From CAZOAR01 sp964577985 (lineage in GTDB: Bacteria > Gemmatimonadota > CAZMKB01 > CAZNLH01), in contig CAZOAR010000012.1 of NCBI GenBank assembly GCA_964577985.1, positions 1 to 63,160 of the forward strand: a stretch of 63,160 nucleotides of DNA. The letters run 5' to 3'. How positions within the stretch are numbered: position 1 is the stretch's first letter; every line of letters starts with the position of its first letter. Below, piece after piece: positions 1 through 7,701 of the stretch. The notes under the pieces are model-generated. The model saw nothing but the letters and a program-made list of their open reading frames with translations, did not search any database and was not told where the DNA came from. Made by a program: the position numbers and the translations under genes.

Positions 1-37
1 TTTTTCAAAATCAAGGCACTGGTCGCTCCGGACAGTT

Positions 38-85
38 CGGAATTGGCCTGATTGTTCGACAGGATTCCCGACAAGCGGGAATGAC
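38..85. repeat. REP-like palindromic dispersed repeat, left end
   Basis: Positions 63-85 form a hairpin with arms ATTCCCG/CGGGAAT and a 5-nt loop. The preceding segment (38-61) resembles the last 24 bases of the window in the same orientation. The right-end copy has arms ATTCCGG/CCGGAAT, so one base pair of the stem has changed on both sides, which suggests selection on the fold. Positions 1-373 otherwise hold only a doubtful 98-codon frame (81-377). Confidence 0.55.
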
Positions 86-373
86 ATGTGAGGCGGAAAT
101 GGCGTGTGAAGCGTTATTACTTATGACGCAGAATATAATTCGTCGGGGAGCATTTCCCATGTACACCTTTTCCGCTTCTTCTGAGCGTTATCTGTCGCTT
201 CAGAAAAGATTGATGGATATTCAACCAGATTTTCCGGGGAAACTCTTGCTGTTACAGACCGGCGGAGAATCCAGGAGAGATTTCGTGACCAGGGCGGATG
301 AGAGCGTGATCAGGAGCATCATTGCACAAGCGACGTCAAGATGCAGTAGAAGGGAGAGTCGTACATGCAAGGA

Positions 374-793
374 TTAAGATCGTCGTGTCCCGTTACCGTC
401 CGCAAGGTCTGATATCGAGGTGGAGCCGAGTGTCAAGTTGAAATTATTCTGAACCCGTTTCCACAGGGGGTGTATGGGGCAGTATTCTTCCCTGTCACAT
501 TCGCTGGGGTACGCGGTGCACCTGTTCAGGGATATGGGGCCTTCTGTGGCCTCGATTACCTTTAGAACGGTAATTTCTCGCGGGGATCGAGAGAGAACGA
601 TACCGCCGTTCGCACCCCGGAATGACTTGAGAAAACCTCCCTTGACCAGGTCCGGTATGATCCTGGGAAGGAAAGTGTATGGGATATCCTGTCTCCTGGC
701 AATTTCACGGATCGGTACTCGTGCGCCCCGGGGCTGGTTTGCCAGGTCGACCATCGCTCGCACGGCGTAGTCAGCCTTACGTGAAAGTCTCAT
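374..793 (-). CDS. Rrf2/IscR-family transcriptional regulator
   Basis: This 139-residue protein begins with the typical Rrf2 winged-helix sequence (MRLSRKADYAVRAMVDLA) and has the recognition helix and wing at about 28-70. Three cysteines at 92, 99 and 105 match the IscR pattern that binds a [2Fe-2S] cluster, so sensing of iron-sulfur status, redox or NO is likely. The ATG is preceded by a strong GGAGGGAGGG ribosome site. It is divergent from aroB, and no isc or suf genes are in the window, so its targets are unknown. The family is clear; the ligand is inferred from the cysteines. Confidence 0.9.
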   Translation of the reverse strand: MRLSRKADYAVRAMVDLANQPRGARVPIREIARRQDIPYTFLPRIIPDLVKGGFLKSFRGANGGIVLSRSPREITVLKVIEATEGPISLNRCTAYPSECDREEYCPIHPLWKRVQNNFNLTLGSTSISDLADGNGTRRS

Positions 794-855
794 CTAATGA
801 CCCTCCCTCCTGGTCTGGATGAATATATTCCAAGGGGTCATATATTGATCTACAG

Positions 856-886
856 ATAATATCGCAGGTGGCAATAAGTTTGTCAA
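856..886 (-). promoter_or_regulatory. Promoter of the Rrf2-type regulator
   Basis: On the minus strand, TTGACA (886-881) is followed after 17 bp by GATATT (863-858), or after 19 bp by TATTAT (861-856). The perfect palindrome GAATATATTC at 821-830 lies between the expected transcription start and the ATG. It could be an autoregulatory operator, but that is inference. Confidence 0.5.
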
Positions 887-1022
887 CAGAAAACCCGCTC
901 TCCTTGACTTGACACCGTCCGTCGGGGTAATCTTTATGGAAGATCGGGCCTGTGTCCCGCTACATTGTTGCCAACCCGGTCCTGTTGTCAAGCGGCGGTT
1001 GCCGTAAGGAGAGGAGCGATAG

Positions 1023-2117
1023 TTGATAATCGATGTGAATCTGCCGGAGAATCGTTACTCGATTCATATTGGAAAAGATCTCTTCAGGATGGACCTGCCC
1101 TTACTCGCGGATCTTCTCAAGGAGATAAGCGGCCTTCTGGTGGTCACGGACGATGAAGTCCAGGCGGCGTGTTACCCTCATCTTGGAGGCTATCTTGATC
1201 GAATGGGAGTGGAGGTGGCACAATTCGTCATCGGGGGGGGAGAAGGGGACAAAACGCTCGACACGCTGTCGGATTGCTACGAGGTTATGTGTGCGTCCCA
1301 CCTGGATAGAGACTCGGTCGTGTTAGCGCTTGGTGGGGGCATAGTGGGAGACCTCGCTGGTTTTGCTGCCTCGACCTTCATGCGAGGCCTTCCTCTGGTC
1401 AATATTCCCACGACTCTGCTGGCGATGGTAGACAGCGCCATAGGGGGAAAGAACGCCGTGAATCTCCCGTGGGGGAAAAATATGGTTGGCACGTTCCACC
1501 AGCCATCTCTTGTTCTCGTCAATCTGGACTTTCTCGAGACCCTTCCACGGGAGGCATTCCTCGACGGGATGGCAGAGGTCATCAAGTATTGTGTACTCTC
1601 CGGCGAAGATCTGGCCGCAGCGGTTATGGAGAGGAGCAACGAGATGCAGGCGCTGGATTATGCCTTTATCAATGAAATAGTGGCGAAGTGCTGCTCGCTG
1701 AAGGTGAAAATTATTGTTGAGGATGAGCGTGACCAGGGTGTCAGGGCGAAGCTGAACTTCGGCCATACGATCGGACATGCGCTCGAAGTGGCCGGGAATT
1801 TCTCACGATACACACACGGCGAGGCGCTGTCTATCGGCATGAGGGGTGCTTTCATGCTGTCGAAAAGGCTCGGGCTGGTCGGCGAAGAAGAGCTGAGAAT
1901 GCTGGAAGACTTGATGAGTATCTGGGGGTTGCCACGCAAGTGGAGCATAGGAGGGGTTGATTCCATGGAGTTGTGGAAACACATGTTAAGGGACAAGAAA
2001 GCGCGTGGGAGAAAGCTCGATTTTGTATTGACAAAGGGATTTGGCTCTGTTATAATTCGAGATATCAAAGCGGAGAAAGGACTGGTTCTAAAGGTGTTGG
2101 ATGACTTAAGCGAGTAG
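1023..2117 (+). CDS. aroB: 3-dehydroquinate synthase
   Basis: AroB converts DAHP to 3-dehydroquinate, the second step of the shikimate pathway, in the cytoplasm with NAD and a divalent metal. The 364 residues match the usual length. The NAD-binding GGGIVGDLAGF motif is at about 104, and the metal ligands are visible as E185 (MAEVIKYC), H248 (FGHTIGH) and H265 (YTHGEA). The start is TTG, chosen because AAGGAGAGG precedes it and no better in-frame ATG is near. A run of eight G residues (1233-1240) lies in the conserved GGGEGDK region. aroQ follows one gene downstream. Confidence 0.96.
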   Translation: MIIDVNLPENRYSIHIGKDLFRMDLPLLADLLKEISGLLVVTDDEVQAACYPHLGGYLDRMGVEVAQFVIGGGEGDKTLDTLSDCYEVMCASHLDRDSVVLALGGGIVGDLAGFAASTFMRGLPLVNIPTTLLAMVDSAIGGKNAVNLPWGKNMVGTFHQPSLVLVNLDFLETLPREAFLDGMAEVIKYCVLSGEDLAAAVMERSNEMQALDYAFINEIVAKCCSLKVKIIVEDERDQGVRAKLNFGHTIGHALEVAGNFSRYTHGEALSIGMRGAFMLSKRLGLVGEEELRMLEDLMSIWGLPRKWSIGGVDSMELWKHMLRDKKARGRKLDFVLTKGFGSVIIRDIKAEKGLVLKVLDDLSE

Positions 2118-2173
2118 ATGTCCGCACCAATTTTTTTATAGTCTTCAGCTAATTCGAACAGAGGGGTGCGCCC

Positions 2174-3385
2174 GTGGTCCGCGATCTTGAAGAAAGAGCA
2201 AGGGAAAACCCGAGTTCGAGGCTTTTTGCCCCCCTTGCGGATACATACCGCCGGAATGGCGACCTGGATCGGGCGATAGCACTTTTGCATCAGGGCTTGT
2301 TCCACCACCCCGATTACTGCAGTGCGAGGGTTCTGCTGGCGCGATGCCTTGAGGGCCAGGAAAGGTGGGAAGAGGCTCAGGAGGAGTGGCGAAAAGTCCT
2401 GAACGTCGACCGAGCCAACCTCGTAGCATTGAAATCCATGGGAGAAATCTGTCTCCTGCTCGACAGACTCGAGGAGTCGCAAGGGTGGTTCCACAGATAC
2501 CTGGAGGAGTTTCCAGGCGACGAGGATGTAAGAATGAAGCTGGATGAAGTAGAGAATGCGGTGTTGACGCGTGTGGAGATTCTGGAAGAAACAATTAGCG
2601 AGAATGGGGAAAAGGTTTCTCTCGAGACCACGGAGGAAGGCCGGGCGGCGCTGAGCGATTCCGGTGAGAGAATGGTGGATCCTGAAAAGAAAACCGGTTC
2701 AACAGGTGCCGCTGTGGATGACGAGGACTCCCTGGAGACGATCACACTGGCAGAGATCTACGCGCAACAGGGATTCTATGAGAGGGCGATCGATATCTAT
2801 GGCAGAATTCTTGTCAACAACCCGGAAGAGAAGAAGATAAGGGAACGATTAGAAGCTCTCAACGACAAGCTGACAAGAAGAGAAGGGCTCCAGGCGCTTG
2901 CCGGAGAAGATAGTGAAGAACCACAAGGGAATGAGGACCCTGCGGGGAAGGACGACGAGAATCATGCCGACATCGATTCCGGGCGAGAGCAGGACGAGTT
3001 TGTCCAGATAGATGTGAACAAGGCGAGTCCGATGGAACTTGAAACCATCCCCGGTGTCGGCCCTGTCATTGCGCAGAAGATGGTCGTCGAGAGAGAAAGA
3101 AATGGCCCTTTTGACAGCAGGGAGGATCTGGAAAGAGTTCCGGGTATGGGTGTGAGGCTCATAGAGAGAATCGGGAGCTATCTTGTATTCGACACCGCGG
3201 TGCCCGAGGATCTCCAGTCGGTACCTGCTGCGATGGAGATGGAGGCTGAGGAGCCGCTGGACGATTACTCGAGCGGGGATCCGGGTGTCGACAACGATCG
3301 TGACGATGATCGGGGAGGGGAGAAGCAAGGAGCTGATTCGGAATTTGAGGAATTCAGGAGATGGCTGAAGAACCTCAGGAAGTGA
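2174..3385 (+). CDS. TPR protein with C-terminal ComEA-like helix-hairpin-helix domain
   Basis: The 403-residue protein has TPR-like repeats at about 10-110, an acidic low-complexity linker, another TPR pair at about 192-230, and a ComEA-type double helix-hairpin-helix at about 276-337 (VNKASPMELETIPGVGPVIA, then LERVPGMGVRLIERIG). An acidic tail follows. HhH domains bind DNA non-specifically, and TPRs bind proteins. No signal peptide is seen, so it is probably cytoplasmic. The start is GTG. It sits between aroB and aroQ, and I know no established function for this architecture. A role in DNA handling or scaffolding is inference. Confidence 0.75.
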   Translation: MVRDLEERARENPSSRLFAPLADTYRRNGDLDRAIALLHQGLFHHPDYCSARVLLARCLEGQERWEEAQEEWRKVLNVDRANLVALKSMGEICLLLDRLEESQGWFHRYLEEFPGDEDVRMKLDEVENAVLTRVEILEETISENGEKVSLETTEEGRAALSDSGERMVDPEKKTGSTGAAVDDEDSLETITLAEIYAQQGFYERAIDIYGRILVNNPEEKKIRERLEALNDKLTRREGLQALAGEDSEEPQGNEDPAGKDDENHADIDSGREQDEFVQIDVNKASPMELETIPGVGPVIAQKMVVERERNGPFDSREDLERVPGMGVRLIERIGSYLVFDTAVPEDLQSVPAAMEMEAEEPLDDYSSGDPGVDNDRDDDRGGEKQGADSEFEEFRRWLKNLRK

Positions 3386-3420
3386 ATGATGAAGAGGTGA
3401 AAAGGGAGATGAGGGGTGGA

Positions 3421-3882
3421 GTGAAGATAGCCGTGGTTAACGGACCACTCCTGAATCTTCTGGGCATGAGGGAACCATCCATTTACGGAAGTGTCGATCT
3501 CAAGGGGATAGAGAAGAGCCTGGCACAGAGGGCCGAGCGTCTGGGAGTCATGGTCGAGTTTTTCCAGTCGAATCATGAAGGGGATATCATCGATCACATT
3601 CAGTCTCTTGCAGGCAGGATCGCGGGGATGCTCCTGAACCCGGGGGGCCTCACACATACGAGTATCTCGCTCAGGGACGCTATGCTCGCGGTTTCCATAC
3701 CATTTGTCGAAGTTCATATCTCCAATATCTTCTCCAGAGAACCGTTCAGGGCGAAGTCGCTAACGGCCGATATCGCCGCGGGTTTTGTCTGTGGCCTGGG
3801 CTCTGCGGGCTATCTACTCGCCCTTGAAGGGATAGTCGATCATCTTGGGAAGCGAAACAAAGAGTCTGCCCGCATCTCTTGA
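3421..3882 (+). CDS. aroQ: 3-dehydroquinate dehydratase, type II
   Basis: This enzyme dehydrates 3-dehydroquinate to 3-dehydroshikimate, the shikimate step after AroB. Family motifs are clear: NGPLLNLLGMREPSIYG (catalytic Arg and Tyr), SNHEGDIIDHI, NPGGLTHTSISLRDAM and VEVHISNIFSREPFR. The GTG at 3421 gives the usual N-terminus and has GAGGGG upstream. The same frame extends to ATGs at 3409 and 3361, the latter overlapping the TPR-HhH gene. The second residue of the usual NGPNLN motif position is Leu (NGPLLN), a mild variation. Confidence 0.93.
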   Translation: MKIAVVNGPLLNLLGMREPSIYGSVDLKGIEKSLAQRAERLGVMVEFFQSNHEGDIIDHIQSLAGRIAGMLLNPGGLTHTSISLRDAMLAVSIPFVEVHISNIFSREPFRAKSLTADIAAGFVCGLGSAGYLLALEGIVDHLGKRNKESARIS

Positions 3883-3929
3883 TGCACGCTGGCTCTGGTT
3901 ATGTTTTTATCTTGCGAGGGGTTGGAAGA

Positions 3930-4490
3930 ATGGCGTCTACAGCGGATTTCAGAAACGGGATGGTCCTCGAATTAAAGGGAGAACTCTGGACGATCGTCGA
4001 GTTCCTTCATGTCAAGCCGGGCAAGGGAGGGGCGTTCGTACGAACTAAACTCAAGAAGGTCTCGAGTGGAGCGGTGGTGGATAAGACATTCCGCGCCGGC
4101 GAGCGTGTAAAAGAGATCAGGCTGGAACGACGGACTCTTCAATTCCTTTATCGAAGCGACGATCATTTCTACTTTATGGACAACGAGACCTATGACCAGT
4201 ATGTCCTGGACAAGATTCTCATCGACGACCAGGCTGATTTCCTCAAGGATGGACTTGAATGCGCCGGCATGCTTTATGATGGCACCGTTATCGGGGTGGA
4301 ACTTCCTTTCTTCATAGAGCTCGAGGTAGTTGAGACTGATCCGGGAGTAAGGGGAGATACGGCGCAGGGTGGAACGAAGCCGGCAAAGCTCGAGACGGGG
4401 CTCACGGTTCAGGTCCCCCTGTTTGTTACGAAAGGGGAGACGATCCGTATCGACAGGAGAAATTCCACGTATGTTGAGCGAGCCGGTTAG
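3930..4490 (+). CDS. efp: Translation elongation factor P
   Basis: EF-P enters the ribosomal E site and relieves stalling at polyproline stretches. From the ATG at 3930 the protein has 186 residues in three beta-barrel domains, as expected. The tip loop reads PGKGGAFVRTKL with Lys32 at the position modified by beta-lysine, rhamnose or other groups in different bacteria. No modification enzyme (EpmA/EpmB or EarP) is visible nearby. The frame extends to 3879, but the 3930 start has GAGGGGTTGGAAG upstream and fits the family. Confidence 0.95.
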   Translation: MASTADFRNGMVLELKGELWTIVEFLHVKPGKGGAFVRTKLKKVSSGAVVDKTFRAGERVKEIRLERRTLQFLYRSDDHFYFMDNETYDQYVLDKILIDDQADFLKDGLECAGMLYDGTVIGVELPFFIELEVVETDPGVRGDTAQGGTKPAKLETGLTVQVPLFVTKGETIRIDRRNSTYVERAG

Positions 4491-4676
4491 AACCTCGCCC
4501 GGTGAGGATCCCCAAAAACCGTTTGCCTGTTTCTCGACTTCCTGACGGTTCTTGCCCTTCTGTTTTCTCCCGGGATGGAGGGACCTGCGGGATTACCCCG
4601 GCCATCGAGTAATGCATGGGAGTGGAGCGGAAGAGGTGGCCTTTTATTCACCCAGAAGACTGCGGAGCTTGGTTCC

Positions 4677-5168
4677 ATGCTGATAAACCAGATCAAAAAA
4701 CTGATAAGACTGGTAGAAACGAGTGAGATCGACGAACTGGAGGTGTCGCGCTGGGGCAACCGTATAAGAATACGCAAGAACCCTGTTCCCGGGAGCCCTC
4801 CGCTGCAGGCTCGAGGCGATGAGCGCGTCAACGAGGAGCAGCCTCCCCGGGGGGATGCGGAACGTCTCGATGCAGGAATGTCACTCGATGCCGCATCGTC
4901 ACAGGGGCAGCATGTGAACTCTGCGTCGAACGGGACGACGGTCAAAGCACCCATGGTTGGAACATTTTACAGGGCGGCTTCGCCGGAAGCACCGCCCTTT
5001 GTCGAGGTTGGAAGCAAGGTCACGGTCGGACAGACGCTTTGTATCATCGAGGCGATGAAGCTGATGAACGAGCTTCCATCGGAAATAAACGGTGTTGTCG
5101 GCAAGATACTCGTTGAAAACGGCGAGCCGGTTGAGTACGGGCAGGATCTCTTCCTCATAGGGGCATAA
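4677..5168 (+). CDS. accB: Biotin carboxyl carrier protein of acetyl-CoA carboxylase
   Basis: BCCP carries the carboxybiotin of acetyl-CoA carboxylase in fatty-acid synthesis. The 163-residue protein has a helical N-terminal segment (residues 1-40, for AccC contact), a variable Pro/Ala-rich linker (40-88) and a C-terminal biotinyl domain with EAMKLMNE, where Lys128 is biotinylated. The ATG at 4677 gives the family N-terminus (MLINQIKKLIRLVE); the longer frame from 4575 has an unrelated leader. accC is two genes downstream, separated from it by a pilT-type gene. Confidence 0.94.
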   Translation: MLINQIKKLIRLVETSEIDELEVSRWGNRIRIRKNPVPGSPPLQARGDERVNEEQPPRGDAERLDAGMSLDAASSQGQHVNSASNGTTVKAPMVGTFYRAASPEAPPFVEVGSKVTVGQTLCIIEAMKLMNELPSEINGVVGKILVENGEPVEYGQDLFLIGA

Positions 5169-5171
5169 GAT

Positions 5172-6353
5172 ATGAACGACTCGAATGAGAACGACGTCAA
5201 GGGTGTGAGTCTCCTTTCTCTACTCGACGAGATGGTTCGACGTAAGGCTTCGGATCTCCACATCAGGGTTGGATTTCCACCGGTTCTAAGGATCGATGGA
5301 GAGCTGCTGGACCTCTCGGTGGAACCTGTCACGATGGATGATGTTGATGCGTTCTGCGACGAGATAATGGGGGGACGCCTCAAGGAGAAGTTTGAGCAGA
5401 ATAAGGAAGTCGACTTCGCCTTCGGAATAAAAGACCTGGGGAGATTCAGGACAAACATCTTCAGGCAGAAGGGAACCAGGGCTATAGCAATACGAGCCAT
5501 CCCGGTAAGCTTGATCCCCTTTGATGAGTTGATGCTCCCTGATATCCTGAAAGAACTGGCCCTGAAACCGAGAGGACTCATATTGATAACCGGCGTGACA
5601 GGAAGCGGCAAGAGTACGACCCTGGCCGCCATGATTCAACATATCAATGATAACATCAGGCAGCACATCATAACGATAGAAGACCCTGTGGAGTTCCTTC
5701 ATATGGATCGAAAAAGCGTCATCAACCAGCGTGAGGTTGGAGAGGACACAAATTCATATACCAGCGCCCTTCGTCACATTCTTCGCCAGGATCCGGATGT
5801 TATTCTCCTGGGCGAAATCAGGGACAGAGAGAGCATGGAGATAGCTCTTCAGGCAGCGGACACTGGTCACCTCGTCTTCAGCACTCTTCACACGGCGGAC
5901 ACGACGCAGACAATAAGTCGTATCATCTCCTTTTTCCCTCCGCATCAGCACCAGGAGATAAGGCTGCTCGTATCCAACACGCTGCGGGCCGTCGTATCGA
6001 TGCGATTGCTGCAGAGAGCGGATGGCAAGGGGCGAGTGCCGGCCTGCGAGATATTGATCAACACCGAAGCGGTCAAAGACTGCATTATCGATCCGCTGAA
6101 GACGGGGTCGATTCCCAACCTCATTCAGGCGGGGCACACAAAGTACGGGATGCGGGTTTTTGATCAGAGTCTCATGAAGCTGTACCGATCGGGGCTGATA
6201 ACCTATGAGGAGGCGCTCCATAATTCATCCAGTCCTACAGAATTCGGCCTTCGCGTTAAGGGGATAAGATCTACCTCCGACGGCACGTGGGATGAATTTG
6301 ACACACCCCATCCCGGCGCCGTGGATGTCGAAGAAAGGGAGGGAGATGTTTAA
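5172..6353 (+). CDS. pilT: PilT/PilU-type twitching-motility ATPase
   Basis: This cytoplasmic hexameric ATPase powers type IV pilus retraction. The 393-residue protein has the N-terminal PAS-like domain (ASDLHIRVG), Walker A GVTGSGKST at 141-149, an Asp box, Walker B with LLGEIRDRESMEIALQAA, and the His box GHLVFSTLHT. The C-terminal segment GMRVFDQSLMKLY is closer to PilU than to the AIRNLI element of PilT, so PilU is possible. No other pilus genes are in the window. It begins 3 bp after accB and its last 8 bases overlap accC, so it is co-transcribed with carboxylase genes. Confidence 0.92.
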   Translation: MNDSNENDVKGVSLLSLLDEMVRRKASDLHIRVGFPPVLRIDGELLDLSVEPVTMDDVDAFCDEIMGGRLKEKFEQNKEVDFAFGIKDLGRFRTNIFRQKGTRAIAIRAIPVSLIPFDELMLPDILKELALKPRGLILITGVTGSGKSTTLAAMIQHINDNIRQHIITIEDPVEFLHMDRKSVINQREVGEDTNSYTSALRHILRQDPDVILLGEIRDRESMEIALQAADTGHLVFSTLHTADTTQTISRIISFFPPHQHQEIRLLVSNTLRAVVSMRLLQRADGKGRVPACEILINTEAVKDCIIDPLKTGSIPNLIQAGHTKYGMRVFDQSLMKLYRSGLITYEEALHNSSSPTEFGLRVKGIRSTSDGTWDEFDTPHPGAVDVEEREGDV

Positions 6354-7686
6354 GAAAATCCTCATAGCGAACAGGGGCGAAATCGGGCTTCGTATTATCA
6401 GGTCGTGCAAGGAGCTGGGGATAGGGACCGTGGCTGTCTGGTCTGAGGCCGATCGGGATTCTCTGCATGTTCGGTTTGCAGATGAAGACCTCTGTATCGG
6501 TCCGCCGCCGGCCAGGGAAAGCTATCTCAACGTTCACAGGATTATGGCCGCGGCTGAGATAACCAATGTTGATGCAATACACCCGGGTTACGGTTTTCTC
6601 GCGGAGAATCCCGAATTCGCAGAGGTCTGTGAGCAGAGTGATGTTGCGTTTATTGGCCCTACTGCCAGGATGATCCAGCAGATGGGAGACAAGAGCCTGG
6701 CCAAACAACTTATGGAAAAGGCGGGCGTGCCTGTTGTTCCGGGGGGAGTCGGCGTACTCGATGGGCCGGAGGAGGCTGAGGAGCTGGCTAAGAGAATCGG
6801 ATTTCCCGTAATCCTCAAGGCTTCGGCTGGTGGTGGTGGTAAGGGGATGCGCATTGTGAGGAAAGGCGATGACATAAAGACCGCCTTCGAGGTGGCTCGG
6901 AGCGAATCGGAGAGGTCATTCGGCAGGTCAGACCTCTACATCGAGAAGTACCTGTCACATCCGAGGCACGTGGAGGTGCAGATAATCGGTGATGCAAAGG
7001 GAAAGGTCGTGTCCCTCGGAGAGCGAGACTGCACCGTCCAGAGGCGTCATCAGAAGCTGATTGAAGAGGCGCCGTCACCCGCAGTGGACGAAGCGCTCCG
7101 CAGAAAACTCGGAGATGCTGCGGTAAGCGGAGCGACTCAAATAGGATACGCCGGTGTCGGTACGGTTGAGTTTCTACTCGATGAAGACGGATCCTTCTAC
7201 TTTATGGAGATGAACACTCGAATCCAGGTCGAGCATCCGGTGACCGAAATGGTGCGCGGCATTGACCTTGTCCGCGAACAGATCCTGGTGGCGGCGGGTG
7301 AGGAGGTCAGTTTCGATCAGGATGACCTCCCGCTCTGCGGTCACGCGATCGAATGCCGTATCAATGCCGAAGATTATCAGCGGGATTTTATGCCGTCTCC
7401 AGGTACTATCAGTTCTTTTCATGTTCCAGGCGGTCCAGGAGTACGAGTCGACACCCACGCATACATGTCCTACGCGATCCCTCCCGATTACGATTCGCTT
7501 GTCGCCAAGCTTATCGTGCACGACAAGTCCAGGGAAAGGGCTGTTATTCGCATGCAGAGAGCCCTGGAGGAGTTTGTCATCGAAGGCATTTCCACGACCA
7601 TCCCGTTCCACAAGATTGTCTTGTCTAATCGACATTTTATCTCGGGGGAGTATGACACTCACTTTATTGACCAGTTGGATTTCTGA
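6346..7686 (+). CDS. accC: Biotin carboxylase subunit of acetyl-CoA carboxylase
   Basis: AccC carboxylates the biotin on BCCP using ATP and bicarbonate. From the ATG at 6346 it has 446 residues, the usual size, beginning MFKKILIANRGEIGLRIIRS. The ATP-grasp glycine loop (KASAGGGGKGMR), the MEMNTRIQVEHPVTE motif and the C-terminal domain (AIECRINAED) are intact. AAAGGGAGGGAG precedes the start, which overlaps the end of the pilT-type gene by 8 bp. The longer frame from 6292 would only duplicate pilT coding sequence. Confidence 0.96.
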   Translation: MFKKILIANRGEIGLRIIRSCKELGIGTVAVWSEADRDSLHVRFADEDLCIGPPPARESYLNVHRIMAAAEITNVDAIHPGYGFLAENPEFAEVCEQSDVAFIGPTARMIQQMGDKSLAKQLMEKAGVPVVPGGVGVLDGPEEAEELAKRIGFPVILKASAGGGGKGMRIVRKGDDIKTAFEVARSESERSFGRSDLYIEKYLSHPRHVEVQIIGDAKGKVVSLGERDCTVQRRHQKLIEEAPSPAVDEALRRKLGDAAVSGATQIGYAGVGTVEFLLDEDGSFYFMEMNTRIQVEHPVTEMVRGIDLVREQILVAAGEEVSFDQDDLPLCGHAIECRINAEDYQRDFMPSPGTISSFHVPGGPGVRVDTHAYMSYAIPPDYDSLVAKLIVHDKSRERAVIRMQRALEEFVIEGISTTIPFHKIVLSNRHFISGEYDTHFIDQLDF

Positions 7687-7701
7687 GTATATTCTTTACC
7701 G

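Noticed and set aside
81..377. 98-codon frame near the left end
   Set aside because: It begins inside the palindromic repeat, has no recognisable motif and odd composition, so it is probably not a gene.
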